Assembly: GCA_914767715.1 (NCBI GenBank)
Contig: OU612067.1
Coordinates: forward strand, 13,709,001-13,773,000
Direction: 5' to 3'
Length of the DNA: 64,000 bases
Source of the DNA: Membranipora membranacea
Taxonomy: Eukaryota > Bryozoa > Gymnolaemata > Cheilostomatida > Membraniporidae
Positions within the stretch are counted from its first letter, which is position 1. Each line of letters begins with the position of its first letter. The translations under genes and the position numbers were made by a program. Below the pieces are notes generated by a model. That model saw only the letters and a list, made by a program, of their open reading frames with translations, had not been told where the DNA came from and searched no databases. Below, one piece after another: positions 40,863 to 53,100 of this stretch.

Positions 40863-43800
40863 GGATGGTGAAAGCAGACTTCTGGCTAGCTCATCTAAAG
40901 TAAGTATTGTAGGACCTCAACAGTCACCAGAATCATCTTCGGGAGACAAAGAAATTGAAATGATCTCCCTTTCAAAAGTAATCAAGACTAGACTGTCATT
41001 GCTGACAGCAACCAAACTTGGACAGCATTGACACTCTAAGCACATACAAAATTGCCAACCAAGTGCTTCACTCTATGCCTACTTAGATTCAAAACATCAA
41101 TCCCATTGATACTCAAATCAAACTTACCTGTCTCGGCCCTATTGCCACATGCCCAGATCAAGCCTGCTTTTAGTTTACTTTCTGCTGCAACCCTGATTCA
41201 CATTTATCCATGTTGTTCTTATCCCTGTTTTTCTCTGCTTTGTACTCCCTTTTCTCCAGAATTAATATTTGTTATTGGTATTTGTAAGACTGTACTAGAC
41301 GTATATGGGATACAGTATTATCACAGTGTAAGATATCACTTAGTAGCCATGCACAGTGTGTTACCTGTCTAAGATGGGGAGGTACTAACCTTATATACTC
41401 AGGATCTCAGGATAGAACCATCAAAGTATGGAGAGCTGACGATGTGAGTAGTGCTTGTTTTTGTAAGAAACTGACTTTTACCAGGTAGAGAGGAGGGTGG
41501 GCAGCCTTCAATTGACAGCTTCCAAGATCCCTATCAGATTACTGCTTGCTTTGTGAGCACGACCTGCTAGGGGTATCGATTCCCTTATCACTCGCTGCCA
41601 AATTAAACCAGATAACTTCTGAGCAAAATCGGTGGTTTTGATCATAGTGATAACAATGATTTGGCTAAAAAACTATGAATAGTCACAAGATTCTATGCTA
41701 TTTCCATTATTTTATCTATTATTTTTGATCGTCACATGCTTCAGGCTTATTAAAAATTTTGCTTGCGAAGACTTCGGCTTAATTGATGTTGTGTTTCAGT
41801 TTCCAAGTAAAAGATGATGATATCCCAGCAGTAAATTATAGGACTTTGCAAGGCCGGAGTCCTTGTGTCTTTATCTCATAACAAAAAGATTCCCACATTG
41901 AAATTAAAACTTATCTGCAAGGCTAAGATTGCATGACATCACCAGGTTAGGCCAACCAGTAAAACTCTTGTGGATACTGTGATCTCCATATTTTTCCACA
42001 GAAAATAACTTAATTCTCCATATTTTTTCCACGGTGTTATGTGTAGGACATTGCAAGGTCACGCACATTGGGTGAACACTCTGGCTCTGAATACAGATTA
42101 TGTGATGAGAACTGGAGCTTTTAATCCAGCTAAAGCTAGTATAGTCTATAGTGAAGACTCCTCATCAGGTAAGAGTGATATCAGAGACTATAGATAATAT
42201 CTACAGTCTTTGGTAATATCTAAAACCCATAATGATCATGTGATATACTATCGCATGTATATCTCTGATCAATTGAGAGTGAACTAATTCACTTAGCATG
42301 AGTACCATCAGAGGGAAATTGGTGTGACGACCAGTGGCATATTGCATTTATTAGGGGCGGGAAGATGTTAGGAACTCATACTAAATTGACTCTCACGATC
42401 AGCAGTGGTGGAAATGGGCCTATACGGGCCTATACGGTGTATAGGAAGTTCACATCAACGCCTATACACCTTCAATAAGTGTATAGGCACTTGTAACCTA
42501 TCACTGCTGTGCACTTTGTATGCTTGGATAAGTTTGTTTATGTTGTATTGTAGGGTTTGTTTACTGTTACTTTACTGTTTGCTTGAGCCCAAAGTCTCAA
42601 TGCCATAGGCAGCACTATTTACTAAACATGCTCTTAGATTTAGGCTCAAAAAGTCAAAAAGATACACCAGAAACACTGTAATTAGGGCACAAATATCCAA
42701 AAAAAATTGCGGGGAACCCCCTCACCCCCATCATCGGGAGGCCGCTGCGCCCCTCCCGGACCCAACCCCACTGTGCCCGCTGCTCGACTGCTTCGCGGCC
42801 AGCGTTACGGTTGGATTGATCTGTATGGATTGGTGTATAGGCACTTATTTTTTTCCATTTCCACCACTGACGATCAGAGATACACATGCTCATAATGTAG
42901 TCTCGATGTCAGTGTGTCTAAAACCTGCCACCTCTAAACGTGTCTGTCCACCAACGTTACTCCACTCTATGTTGTAAGTTTTTAATGGTGCCAGTTGAAT
43001 GACATGGCATATTTCTTGCAAGCTTTGTATATTACTGTCAATGACAAAACTTCTAAATGAAGCGCCTTACGCTGTAGCCTTACATTATTAGCCATGTCAA
43101 ACAGCCACTCCCCTTTGTTTTATGGCTGTGTGGCAAGGCTAGTAAGGCGTACATGTTTTAAAATTATAGTTATAATTTGCTCACATGATATGCTATAAAC
43201 AGGCCTTACCAAAAATACATTCGACTTAATTCACAAGTAATTGAGTTGTTAAAATGTGCTTTTAGCGGAAGAAAAACAAAAAGCGGCGTTGAGCAGATAT
43301 CAGGCAGTTAAGGTGAGTAAATGATGATGAAGTATAATCCTTTATAATATTTGCACTGAAAAACACAGCCAGAGTGTTTGCCAAAAGGATCTCCGAAATT
43401 AAGGGTAGCTCAGTTGATAACTTCAGAAAAATGAGCAACCCATTTTGAGATTGAAGGTGAAATTGTTAACTCAAGGATTATTTTTTCTTTCTCCTTGATG
43501 CAAAAAGGCTACAGCTATCTGCTGTCTTCTCTTCCAGTGAAATGCGAAACTTAAGCTATTATTAATTACTGTTTTGGCTGATTGATCTATGAATACATTT
43601 AGGTATTTGAGTGAAAAGTAATCGCTCTGGTTTTTCGTGATTGTAATTATACAATCAGACTTTGTTACACTGGTACTATGATGTCATTATAAATTAGCCT
43701 TTATCTCCCCCGACTTGCTGGCAAATCAAACACAATACCAATGAAAGAGTGTCTATAAATGTATTTGCAAATGATTGAAGGCGCTTTATATGTTGAATCT

Positions 43801-46770
43801 GGTTTCTTAAGTGAGAAGACAAAAAGAAATGTATAATAAGTAAAAGATGGAAGCTGTGAGAGCTGTTCAGCTGCCTCCGCACACTGTTTACAGTAGCTTA
43901 TGAGAAGATTTGGTTTACTTTTTTATCCTTGTCAAATTAAGTGTGTTGAAATATACACACCGCACAGTGACTCAACGCTGAAACAGAGACATCATATTAT
44001 TGAATAGGTACATATCAATACTATGCTTATGTCAGGCAGTTTGGCGGTGAGTTACACTAGGTGTTACAACCAACCACTTGCCCAACGGTCCCGTTAAGTG
44101 CAACCACTTCTGGTACTGTCATAAAACCAATGAAAAAACCTGCCCTAATAATGATCACTGCAACATGCATTGTCATATGGCTCTGCCCACACGAGAAACA
44201 GTCTGCCCTGTGGTTTGAGTCTCTCTGCACTATAACGACAGTGCCATAAACTGGCCCAAATGACCTATTTACAGTTTGCCCACGAAAGCTAACTTCTTCC
44301 CAGCATCGGTGGGGTGACTTTTCAGTTTGAGAACTCAAGCACATTTGAAATAGTTAACTCGCTACGGTGCAAAGATAACCAACCTGAATTGAAAGGTGCG
44401 CAAAGTGCACTAGAAGGGCTGTGCTTGACAGCATACTGTGATAGCTACCTGAACATACAATAGTCTACGATCACAGGCTAGTAGAAGTAACAGAAACTCA
44501 AGTTTGAATTTGATTGATAAAAATTGTTTGGTAAAACCTCACCTTATTACAATATGGCAAGTTTTGTAGTAGATGTGACAACAGTAGGAGTCACTGAATT
44601 CTATAGCATAAAACCAAGCTAGCTATACAATAGTATGTCAACGACTGTAATCTCAATAATAACATGTCTGCATTTGACTAGATGACTAGAACAAAAAATA
44701 AATCTGCATGCTGCAAGTAATATTTTAAGCCGCAAACCCAACCTTATGTCAGTCTACACTGAATAAGTAGTCTATTGCTAGATTGACGTTTAATGTTATT
44801 TTTAATGTTATGACGTCTCTTATTTCCCACCCAGGGTTCAGGAGATGAGGTTCTGGTGACAGGCTCCGATGACTTCACGCTAATCATGTGGCATCCAGAG
44901 ACCGAGAAAAAGCAGGTGGCTCGTATGACTGGACATCATCAGCTCGTTAATCAGGTCGTCTTCTCTCCAGATACTCGACTCATCGCCAGCGCATCATTCG
45001 ATAAATCCATCAAAATATGGGACGGCAAGACTGGCAAGTAAGTCTGTATAATTATCATCTTAGGACCACAAAGTTTTGGATGGCTGGTGTCACAGAATAA
45101 ATTAAAGTGAATTAACACCATTATTCATTTATCCAATGATTCAACCCAGATTATTTGTGGCAGTGAAATACAATTTCAGTAGTTTTTGACAGCATATACA
45201 AAGTGTCTACCACTGCATTGTCATCACAAACTGAGACATTAAAACCTATGATTGGTGAATTCAATCATGACGTGACTTCATCTCATATATATTATCCAGC
45301 TACCACCTTTCATCTCTGAGAGGTCATGTGAATCGTGTACATGTATGATAACTCATTTAGTACTTTTTGATAGTATTTTGGAGTTGCCTACCACTGGGAA
45401 CTGCTGTTGTCTTTAGGGATTGAGCTGTTACCATATATTATATGATATATTATTATTCAGGTACCTATCATCTCAGCGAGGTCATGTGATCGTGTATATA
45501 TATGAGAACTCATTTAGGAGGTTTTGATAGTATTTTGGAGTTGCCTACCACTGGGAACTGCTGTTGTCTTTAGGAATTGAGCTGTTATCATATATGATAT
45601 GATATATATATATATTGTCCAGGTACTTATCTTCCCTGAGAGGTCATGTGAATCGTGTATATCAGATAGCCTGGTCCGCTGATAGTCGTCTGCTGTGCAG
45701 TGGTAGTAGTGACTCTACCCTCAAAGTGTGGAACATTGAGACTAGAAAACTTCAGGGTGATCTGCCCGGACACGCTGATGAGGTGAGTACAGATACGGCG
45801 GCCATGTTTGATACAGCGGCCATGTTTGATGGTTATGAGGGCCAGGTCTACGCGTTCGAGTTTCACGACCCCTAATACTTCTGTCATAAGGATCCTAATC
45901 ACTGACTTATATATATATATATATTTATATCTTCGGCGAGACTTCATTGTTGCTATGTGGAATTTTGGAAGGAGAGAACAATGCGATGAAATGTTTCCAA
46001 ATTTGATGCTGCACTTAAAAAACTTGTTGAAATATATGGTGTAACAGTATCAACTTTTTGTTACCCCTATCTACCCTATCTAGTTTTTATTTTATGTAAA
46101 TATCTCTGGAGAGAGGGTTTTAGAATAAAACAAACAAACCCTAGTCCTATAAGGCCAAACACAGCAAACACCTACCCATGAGAAAAACTGCACTCACACT
46201 CAATGTTTTGATTGTAACATATATAATATATAAAATGATATAATATATATAATATAACATACTTGTTCTGTGTACGCAGGTATATGCTGTAGACTGGAGT
46301 CCTGATGGCCAAAGGGTGGCTAGTGGTGGTAAAGACAAAGTCCTCAAACTGTAAGTCTATACTAGATGTAGTTATATATGTAGGTTGATAAACAAATATG
46401 TTGAGTGTATTGTGTCAAGAACTGGTGATGCTGAAATGTCAATAAAAACATGCCTGAGATTTGCACCCAACCGTGACACAAGCAACGCTTTCTGTCTCTT
46501 GCATTGGTCTGCAAAATACGAGATAACAGTTTATGCAAGCTCATCATGCATTTGATCAAAGAGCACCTGTTTGATAATTTTTTTGCTGTGAAGAAGGTTG
46601 GGTAAATTGTGATCGGTATCGTTATTTTTACCTATATTGCTAACCTACTTGTGTAGTAAGCCTATAGGGTGATATGAAGTATAATTGCCCCGTAGAATAG
46701 AGTTAAGCTAACAGAATTGCACCTGATACTTTAAATTGATTATTTCGCTTTTATTAGATGGAGACAATGA
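40863..46770 (+). CDS. NLE1: NLE1/Notchless WD40 protein, 3' half, possibly damaged
   Basis: NLE1 (yeast Rsa4) is a WD40 factor for 60S subunit maturation that works with the AAA ATPase midasin; it also modulates Notch signalling in animals. Exons: 40863-40899 (GESRLLASSSK), 41357-41443 (CVTCLRWGGTNLIY, SQDRTIKVWRADD), 42033-42168 (GVMCRTLQGHAHWVNTLALN), 43266-43312 (AEEKQKAALSRYQAVK), 44835-45037 (VLVTGSDDFTLIMW, SASFDKSIKIWDGKTG), 45623-45782 (SLRGHVNRVYQIAWSADSRL), 46280-46350 (VYAVDWSPDGQRVASGGKDK) and 46758-46770 (LWRQ, TGA). Human NLE1 ends DKCLRIWRR. Phases agree throughout. Problems: an exon of about 24 codons (DGSVRIWD-type) is missing between 40899 and 41357, the exon at 42033 lacks an AG acceptor, and the 5' half is absent. 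Identification is very secure; function of this copy is uncertain. Confidence 0.88.
42395..42877. mobile_element. hAT-like MITE with 8-bp target-site duplication
   Basis: The element 42403-42869 (467 bp) has terminal inverted repeats CAGTGGTGGAAATGG / CCATTTCCACCACTG. It is flanked by identical ACGATCAG at 42395-42402 and 42870-42877. CAG-type ends with an 8-bp duplication are diagnostic of the hAT superfamily. Subterminal 'GTATAGGC' motifs repeat at both sides. The interior at about 42700-42800 is strikingly GC-rich. No transposase is encoded, so it is non-autonomous. It lies in the NLE1 intron 42168-43266. Confidence 0.9.
43320..44830 (+). other. NLE1 intron, no recognised genes
   Basis: Intron between exons 43266-43312 and 44835-45037. 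An open 95-codon minus-strand frame at 44057-44344 matches nothing I recognise and lacks splice support. Confidence 0.6.
45300..45622 (+). repeat. Two decayed tandem copies of an NLE1 exon start
   Basis: The acceptor and first about 45 bases of NLE1 exon 45623-45782 recur at 45300 and 45461 (spacings 161 and 162 bp). Read in phase, the first gives YHLSSLRGHVNRVHV then TGA. The second gives YLSSQRGHVIVYIYENSF and soon a stop. If spliced, both would act as poison exons. Confidence 0.85.
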
Positions 46771-46779
46771 GGAGTCTGG

Positions 46780-47214
46780 CACAATGTGGGGTTTATACAG
46801 TACCATCACATATTAAGCTGCTGGGTATATACAGTACAACGCTAGATGGTCCCACTCATGGCATAGAAGCGGATGGGGAAGGTTACAAACATTAGTGAGG
46901 TCAGGTATTGCGTGAACTGACAGAATTATTAGAGTACCCTGCTTGTATATGAACTTTCAGAAGTAAAATTGGAAATTATGATTTTGCTTCTACTAAAAAT
47001 CTGTATCAATAGCTATAATGCATAAAAGTTGTTGAATGTCAACAGCAATTTCTGAAACCATATTTTTTATTCATGTACAAATGACTACAATAAATGTGTA
47101 ATGGGAAACACCACCTATTCAGTAAATCCGACAGGAGATGCATTCCAGAGTTGAGACAGACATATTTTGTAAATTTATCATCCCATCAAATATAACCACC
47201 CTTTCCATATTCTA
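46780..47214. other. Downstream flank of NLE1
   Basis: AT-rich 3' flank following the NLE1 stop at 46770. AATAAA-like AACAATAAATG motifs occur near 47090. No gene is seen. Confidence 0.4.
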
Positions 47215-47810
47215 GCCTGTCTTGACAAGCTTGTCCCCCCCCCCTAACCCATCAAACAAAGCTTGCCCCCCCCCTAACCCATCGAACAAAGCTTGCCCCC
47301 CCCCCCTAACCCATCGAACAAAGCTTGTCCCCCCCTAACCCATCGAACAAAGCTTGTCCCCCCCCCTAACCCAACGAACAAAGCTTGTCCCCCCCCCCCT
47401 AACCCATCGAACAAAGCTTGTCCCCCCCCTAACCCATCGAACAAAGCTTGTCCCCCCCCCCCAAACCCATCGAACAAAGCTTGTCCCCCCCCTAACCCAT
47501 CGAACAAAGCTTGTCCCCCCCCCCTAACCCATCGAACAAAGCTTGTCCCCCCCCCCTAACCCAACGAACAAAGCTTGTCCCCCCCCCCCCTAACCCATCG
47601 AACAAAGCTTGTCCCCCCCCTAACCCATCGAACAAAGCTTGCCCCCCCCCCAACCCATCGAACAAAGCTTGTCCCCCCCCTAACCCATCGAACAAAGCTT
47701 GCCTCCCCCCCTAACCCATCTAACAAAGCTTGTCCCCCCCCCCCTAACCCATCGAACAAAGCTTGTCCCCCCCCCCCCTAACCCATCGAACAAAGCTTGT
47801 CATGACAGGC
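47215..47810. mobile_element. Poly-C MITE expanded into an 18-unit array
   Basis: Ends GCCTGTCTTGACAAGCTTG and AAGCTTGTCATGACAGGC, with TA on both sides (47213-47214 and 47811-47812). The interior is about 18 direct units of CTAACCCATCGAACAAAGC plus TTGT and a variable run of 6-12 C. Long Pro/Asn/Lys frames in both directions are repeat artefacts. Confidence 0.9.
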
Positions 47811-47811
47811 T

Positions 47812-48370
47812 ATCCCTATTCCAAATTCTTATAAATTAAGGCAAAGCCCATAAATGTAATCTCAGAATAAGAATATTATCTTTCTTGACGATAAAATGCT
47901 GTTGCCTGTATAATAAGAGAAACTGAAAAACTACGCCTTGCTTTGTAACTCTATAGTCTATATAGATCAGAATACCAGCAGAGTGTGACATCATCAAATA
48001 ATCATCATGGATTTTATTTATTCATTTTATTTACTTATTGAGGTTTTCTAAAACTTAATAATTAAAGTGAATTAAAAATAACTTGTTGACCTACATTAAC
48101 AAAAATGCAAGTTATTTTTATTATCTTTATTCAAACAGAGTGATAAACCTTTAAAAATCGCTGACATAACTACTGCTCACAACATTTGGTAGGATTTAAT
48201 GATAATGATTCATAAGGCTAAAGATTTATAAGGCTGGGTCAATTTAGTTACAATTGTATTTAATGTGTTAATAAAGGCTGATTTGCCTAGGTTTGATCAG
48301 AATGAGGGTTTATTTATTGAACAGTTGCAACGAAGTGATGTCCGTTCGATTTGCTTCCATATCAAATGTT
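47812..48370. other. AT-rich interval, nothing recognised
   Basis: No exon, repeat or RNA gene identified between the poly-C array and EDC4 fragment E. Confidence 0.5.
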
Positions 48371-48814
48371 GACTTTACTCCAAGAACTCAGAATTATAAT
48401 CATAAAAACAACAAAAAAGAGCAGGCACAGAACTGTTGCCAAGAAGTTGAGACTCTCTGAGACCGGAACGTTGAGCTGAGCGATGGTATTTCTCACAGTA
48501 GCTTTGAGCGAGGGAATGCGCATCATATCAGCTGTCAGGGCCTGTTAAAGGAAAACGGATTAAAGAAGTTATTTTAAGCCAGCATAAGTTACTATAAAAG
48601 AAATGTAGCCTGTCTTGACGAGCTTTTTTTTGTCCATTACCCCCCCCCCTTCCATCCACAACAAAACTTGTCAAAACAGGCTTGATACAATGACTGAAGT
48701 TTAATTGTATTCTTTTGAAGTTGTCTCCATGTTGTGAAAACTTGGTTAACTTTGTATAGGAAGATACAAACCTGGCTGTTGTTTAATCTATTTATAACAC
48801 CTTTACATGTACTC
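48370..48814 (-). pseudogene. EDC4 exon fragment E
   Basis: Exon 48541 to about 48370 encodes ALTADMMRIPSLKATVRNTI, AQLNVPVSESLN, and the hydrophobic ATVLCLLFFVVFMIIILSSW, ending at a stop. It is homologous to set-A exon 5686-5890. Part of the preceding exon (48814-48772: GVINRLNNSQ and GTTTGT donor) is cut at 48815, where the right-hand large duplicate begins. A poly-C MITE (48607-48684) sits between them, as in A and C. It is the remnant of a further tandem A-type unit. Confidence 0.8.
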
Positions 48815-50196
48815 TCAACAACCATGTCTTTATGGTGATTATGAAAAGCACATGCTCCATTTATTTATTTATAAAACAATGACAAACTGTGAGGCTTCAC
48901 CCCTGCCTTTCCAAGTTGAGCCAATACTTGAAGTGCCGTAATGGTTTTGTCAACAGCTTGCTCTACATGTTTTGAGAGTTTATGTGTGATTATCATGAGC
49001 CTTGTCACGTGGTGTCTTTTTTTGCTTGAAGTATTGGCAGAATCCTTGTTTCATAAAACAGTGACAAACTGTGAGGCTTCACTCCTGCCTTTCCATGTTG
49101 AGTCAAAGTTCTGTTTTGTCCATGATTTGATAAGATAAGAAAATTTCTTTGAAACTAGCATCAAGAATGAAGTAAAACTGCTTGCTCTACATGTTTCAAG
49201 AACTTTGTGTGTGATTATCATGCGGCTACTTTTTTGCAGCCCGTGAAAAGGCTTAGATTATTATTATAAAGCCAGATCCCCAAAACAAGATATACGCGAG
49301 GATATAAATGCAGGCATTGGTGGAAATACAACCATGTCTTTATGGTGATAATGAAAAGCACATGCTCCATTTATTTATTTATAAATCAGTGACAAACTGT
49401 GAGGATTCACCCCTGCATTTCCAAGTGGAGTCAATGCGTTAACTGCTGTTTTGGTTTTGTCCACAGGTTTGCTCTACATGTTTTGAGAGTTTATGCTTGA
49501 TTATCATGAGCCTTGAGTCACGCGGTGTCTTTATTTGTAGCTGTGTCACAAGGCAAGATCATCATCACAACCCCTGTTCCCCACAACCAGTTATACTTGA
49601 GGATCTATATGCAGGCTCTGGTGGAAATTCAACGAATACCACTGAAGAAACATATTAAACACCATGGAATATAACTTCTGTATTTTATTACCTAAACCAG
49701 GTATAAAAAAACAAACAAAAAAGTTACACATCAGTCACACGTCTAATACAAACCAAACCGACCCTCATGATAACATTCCACGCCATACAAACTAATAATA
49801 GTAATAATGTCTGTTTAAATAAATCCACAGTCTGTACAATTCGGACAACCTCACTGACCATGCAATGGATGGGATGGATCATGCAAGGATCATGGGTCAT
49901 GGAGCATGGATCAATGGATCATGTCCGACTTTTATGTATCCACAGAAACGCGGCGGGTATAAAAATTGTAGAAGCAACACAAATACAGGAAAATGAAAAC
50001 TGTACATATTTTGTACTCTTTGTGCACCTTATCCTCTCACAGTTGGACCAGGGAGGGTGGGGTTATATCCCACCCTCAATGGTTGGACCAAGATTAATAC
50101 ATCTGCTTGCATTGGGAGTTGCTCAGTGGAAGGGAGCAACTGGAATTCAGGCATTTTGATTAAACTTTGATCTATCTCACAGTGTACTAGTTAGGT

Positions 50197-53100
50197 TCAG
50201 GTACGAGCGTACCGGAGTACAGACTTGATAGATTTCTCGATAGAATGAACGGTACGCTTGTGGGGGGATGACGGGTTCTTGGTGAGGAACTCTGCTAACT
50301 TCTCCTTACACATGGAAATCACAGAGCTTCGATGTTGGCTTGTGATGGAATCCTGAGGATCTAGGGCTCTGACAGCTTCGGCTAAGTAACTGTGAATGAA
50401 GACAAAACAAAACATTAAATACATAGTCCCCAACTTCCTGGTCAGACGTATAAGGTCTATGATATATTTACAGTGTAGTTTAATAATACCAACAGGACAA
50501 ATAGAACAAATCATATATCTAGCAGGCTAGCATACTGCATAGGTATATGGCTTACGCTGATTCAATGATATGATAGATTGAGTGTGATGTGATTTGAGAG
50601 ATAAGGCAGAAATCTTATATCATTTGAATACATTCTTTTAAAGAATACATCCAATAATTTTTCATTTGTTTAAGGTTAGATGTGATATTCTGGATAGCGT
50701 GGCCGGGAAAAGCACAAACTCCAGGCAAAAATCTTGTTATAAAATCTTACATGAAACACGACTCATACCCTAATACCAATACCACTTTTATACCGACAAT
50801 GAACACTTTTTAATAGATTGCTATCTCTGGCAATGCTTAATGGTTTTAAATCAGTGATGGCAGATCCAAGTCTGTCGGATCAAATCGTTCTTTTTTTGCC
50901 ATAGACTGTTTGACACTATATTAGATCTCTATGGTAATTTTCATTGAACAGAAACCACCCGTGTGATACATACCTCTCTGTGAACATTATGATTCTAAAA
51001 TTTACAGCCAACCCTATTTGTCAAGATCCGTTAGAAATTTTACACCCAGAAGAATAGGTAGTTCCACAGAACTCAAACTGACAGTTTGCCAAGCTGAAGC
51101 AGTTTTTTACAGCTCTTCATCAGTTAAGAAGGTGACCTTAAGTTTGATGAAAGATCCATCTGATATTGATTACTTCCTGAACAAAGGCAGCGCAGTAAAA
51201 CTATGCCATGTAGGAACTTCAAGCCGCATACAACCCATAACCATTGTTTTGATTTACATTCACAGTACAAACATACCATGATATTCTTGATATTAGACTG
51301 AGAGTCAGGAGCGGGAGTAGCAGCCTGAGATCTCATAGCCTCGAGCTGATCAGTAAGTAATGTCTGCTGACTCTGCAGAGCCTTATCTACCTCAGAGCGT
51401 ACTGCATTCCTCATATCAGCTACCATCTGTCCTTTCATACTGTTATAAAACAATCAGATATATGGGTTAGAGACAACACCTACGGTAGCTATATAAGTAG
51501 AGATGCCTGGTTAGCCAGTGTGTTGGCTCTGATTGGCTGGTAGGAGGGAGGTGTTTGGCTCTGATCTGATTGCTGGTAGGAGGGAGGTATTTGGCTCTGA
51601 TTGGCTGGTAGGAGGGAGGTATTTCCAGTCTCCTGGCATTGCCTCTCTTTCCCACCCTACAGCCAATCAGATCAGAGCCAAATCCAACATTTTGGCTACA
51701 GCTGGGAATGTCTTTCAAAATCAAATGATCACTCTTCTCAGTCTGACCCCAAACCCAACCCTTGCAAAAAATCTTAAAAACTAAATTGTACTGCAAACAG
51801 GCATGGACAAAGACCCAGCCAATAATCATAGTTTAATTATTTTGAAGCTTGAGTAACTTGGAGTTGCTCCCCCTTTGTTTATCATCAGATTGTGTTCAGG
51901 ATAGTGTAGTCTTAGCCCCCACCCCCCCTGACTCTTGCAACCCGATAATGTTGAAGAGAGAGCGGAGATAGACGTACAGGGTCTGATGAATTAAGTTAGA
52001 TCTCATATTCACCTATCTAGAGCTGCTCTAACTTGTTGTTCCAGTTCTCGTTGGAAAGATTGTCTTAGAGACTCGGCAGCATTCTCACAGCTAGCTGGCA
52101 CGATCGCCTCAGTGCTCATCTGTTTAGATTCAACAGCCATTTTCTGAGTATTCAGCTGCTTCTTATCTATAATAAGAGAATAAATGCTGATAGGTCACAT
52201 AGCACATAATCTTTAAATAATAATAGGGAGATGTGGGTATGATATGCTGCATTATCGGTCCCTCCCTCTCTCATGTAAACCTAAGAGGTTTAGCTTGAGT
52301 GACATACCGGTATGGTGGACAAACAAGAAATATATCGGGAAACTGTCTGCTGTGTAAAATATAATGGTGAGGTTCAAAATGAATATGAGCGTTTATTTGG
52401 ATTTGAACTGTTAAAATGAAACAAATCACACTATGTATATTAAACCTATTGATATTTCCCGATGATTCTGAAAAACTTCTTCATTCTACCAATTAAGTGA
52501 TGACTTATAGATAATCAAATTAAAACAAATCTTCTTATGAAGGATAACATTGCTTGCTCAAGGTTTTTGTCAATCTCATCGAACAAAATTGGAATAGCTG
52601 CCGAGAATATGACAAGCCAAACTTTTATACTAATACTGAAAGATTCCTGCACTGAAGAAGCCAAGACAGTTGTGATTCCTTGTGCAGTAGCAGAGCAGCA
52701 GCGGAACAAATATAATGTACTTCCATTTTGAAGGTACGTATTAAAATAATTCCCAAAATAGAACCTTCAACTGGAACACAAGGTCAAATTTTTGTAATCA
52801 TTTAATCCCTCAGCAATGTAGGAATTCCAGATAATTGCATTGTGGGATACTTTTTATCATGACATATTGACCAAACAATCTAAATGAAATGTAATATATA
52901 AAATGGTCACTAAAGCTATCAATGGTGACAAGTGATTCCTATGTCAGTCTACTCACAGCAGACGTTGCAGATTGCAGGTGATTCCAATTTGGCACAACTC
53001 CAAGAACTCAGAATTATAATCATTAGAACTAGAGAGATGAGCAGGCACAGAACTATTGCCGAAGAGTTGAGACCCTCTGAGAAAGAAACGTTGAGCTGAG

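Noticed and set aside
44057-44344. 95-codon minus-strand frame in an NLE1 intron
   Set aside because: No splice-site support, no recognisable motif, and an overlapping plus-strand frame of similar length.
47274-47781. Overlapping Pro/Asn/Lys and Gly/Leu/Phe repeat proteins
   Set aside because: Both strands are open across the poly-C MITE array. Frames follow variable C-run lengths and have no splice or start context.
47215-47810. CRISPR-like or telomeric array
   Set aside because: Regular repeats are present, but the 'spacers' are only variable C runs and the ends are MITE inverted repeats. The CCTAACCC resemblance to telomere repeat is incidental because the unit is about 32 bp.
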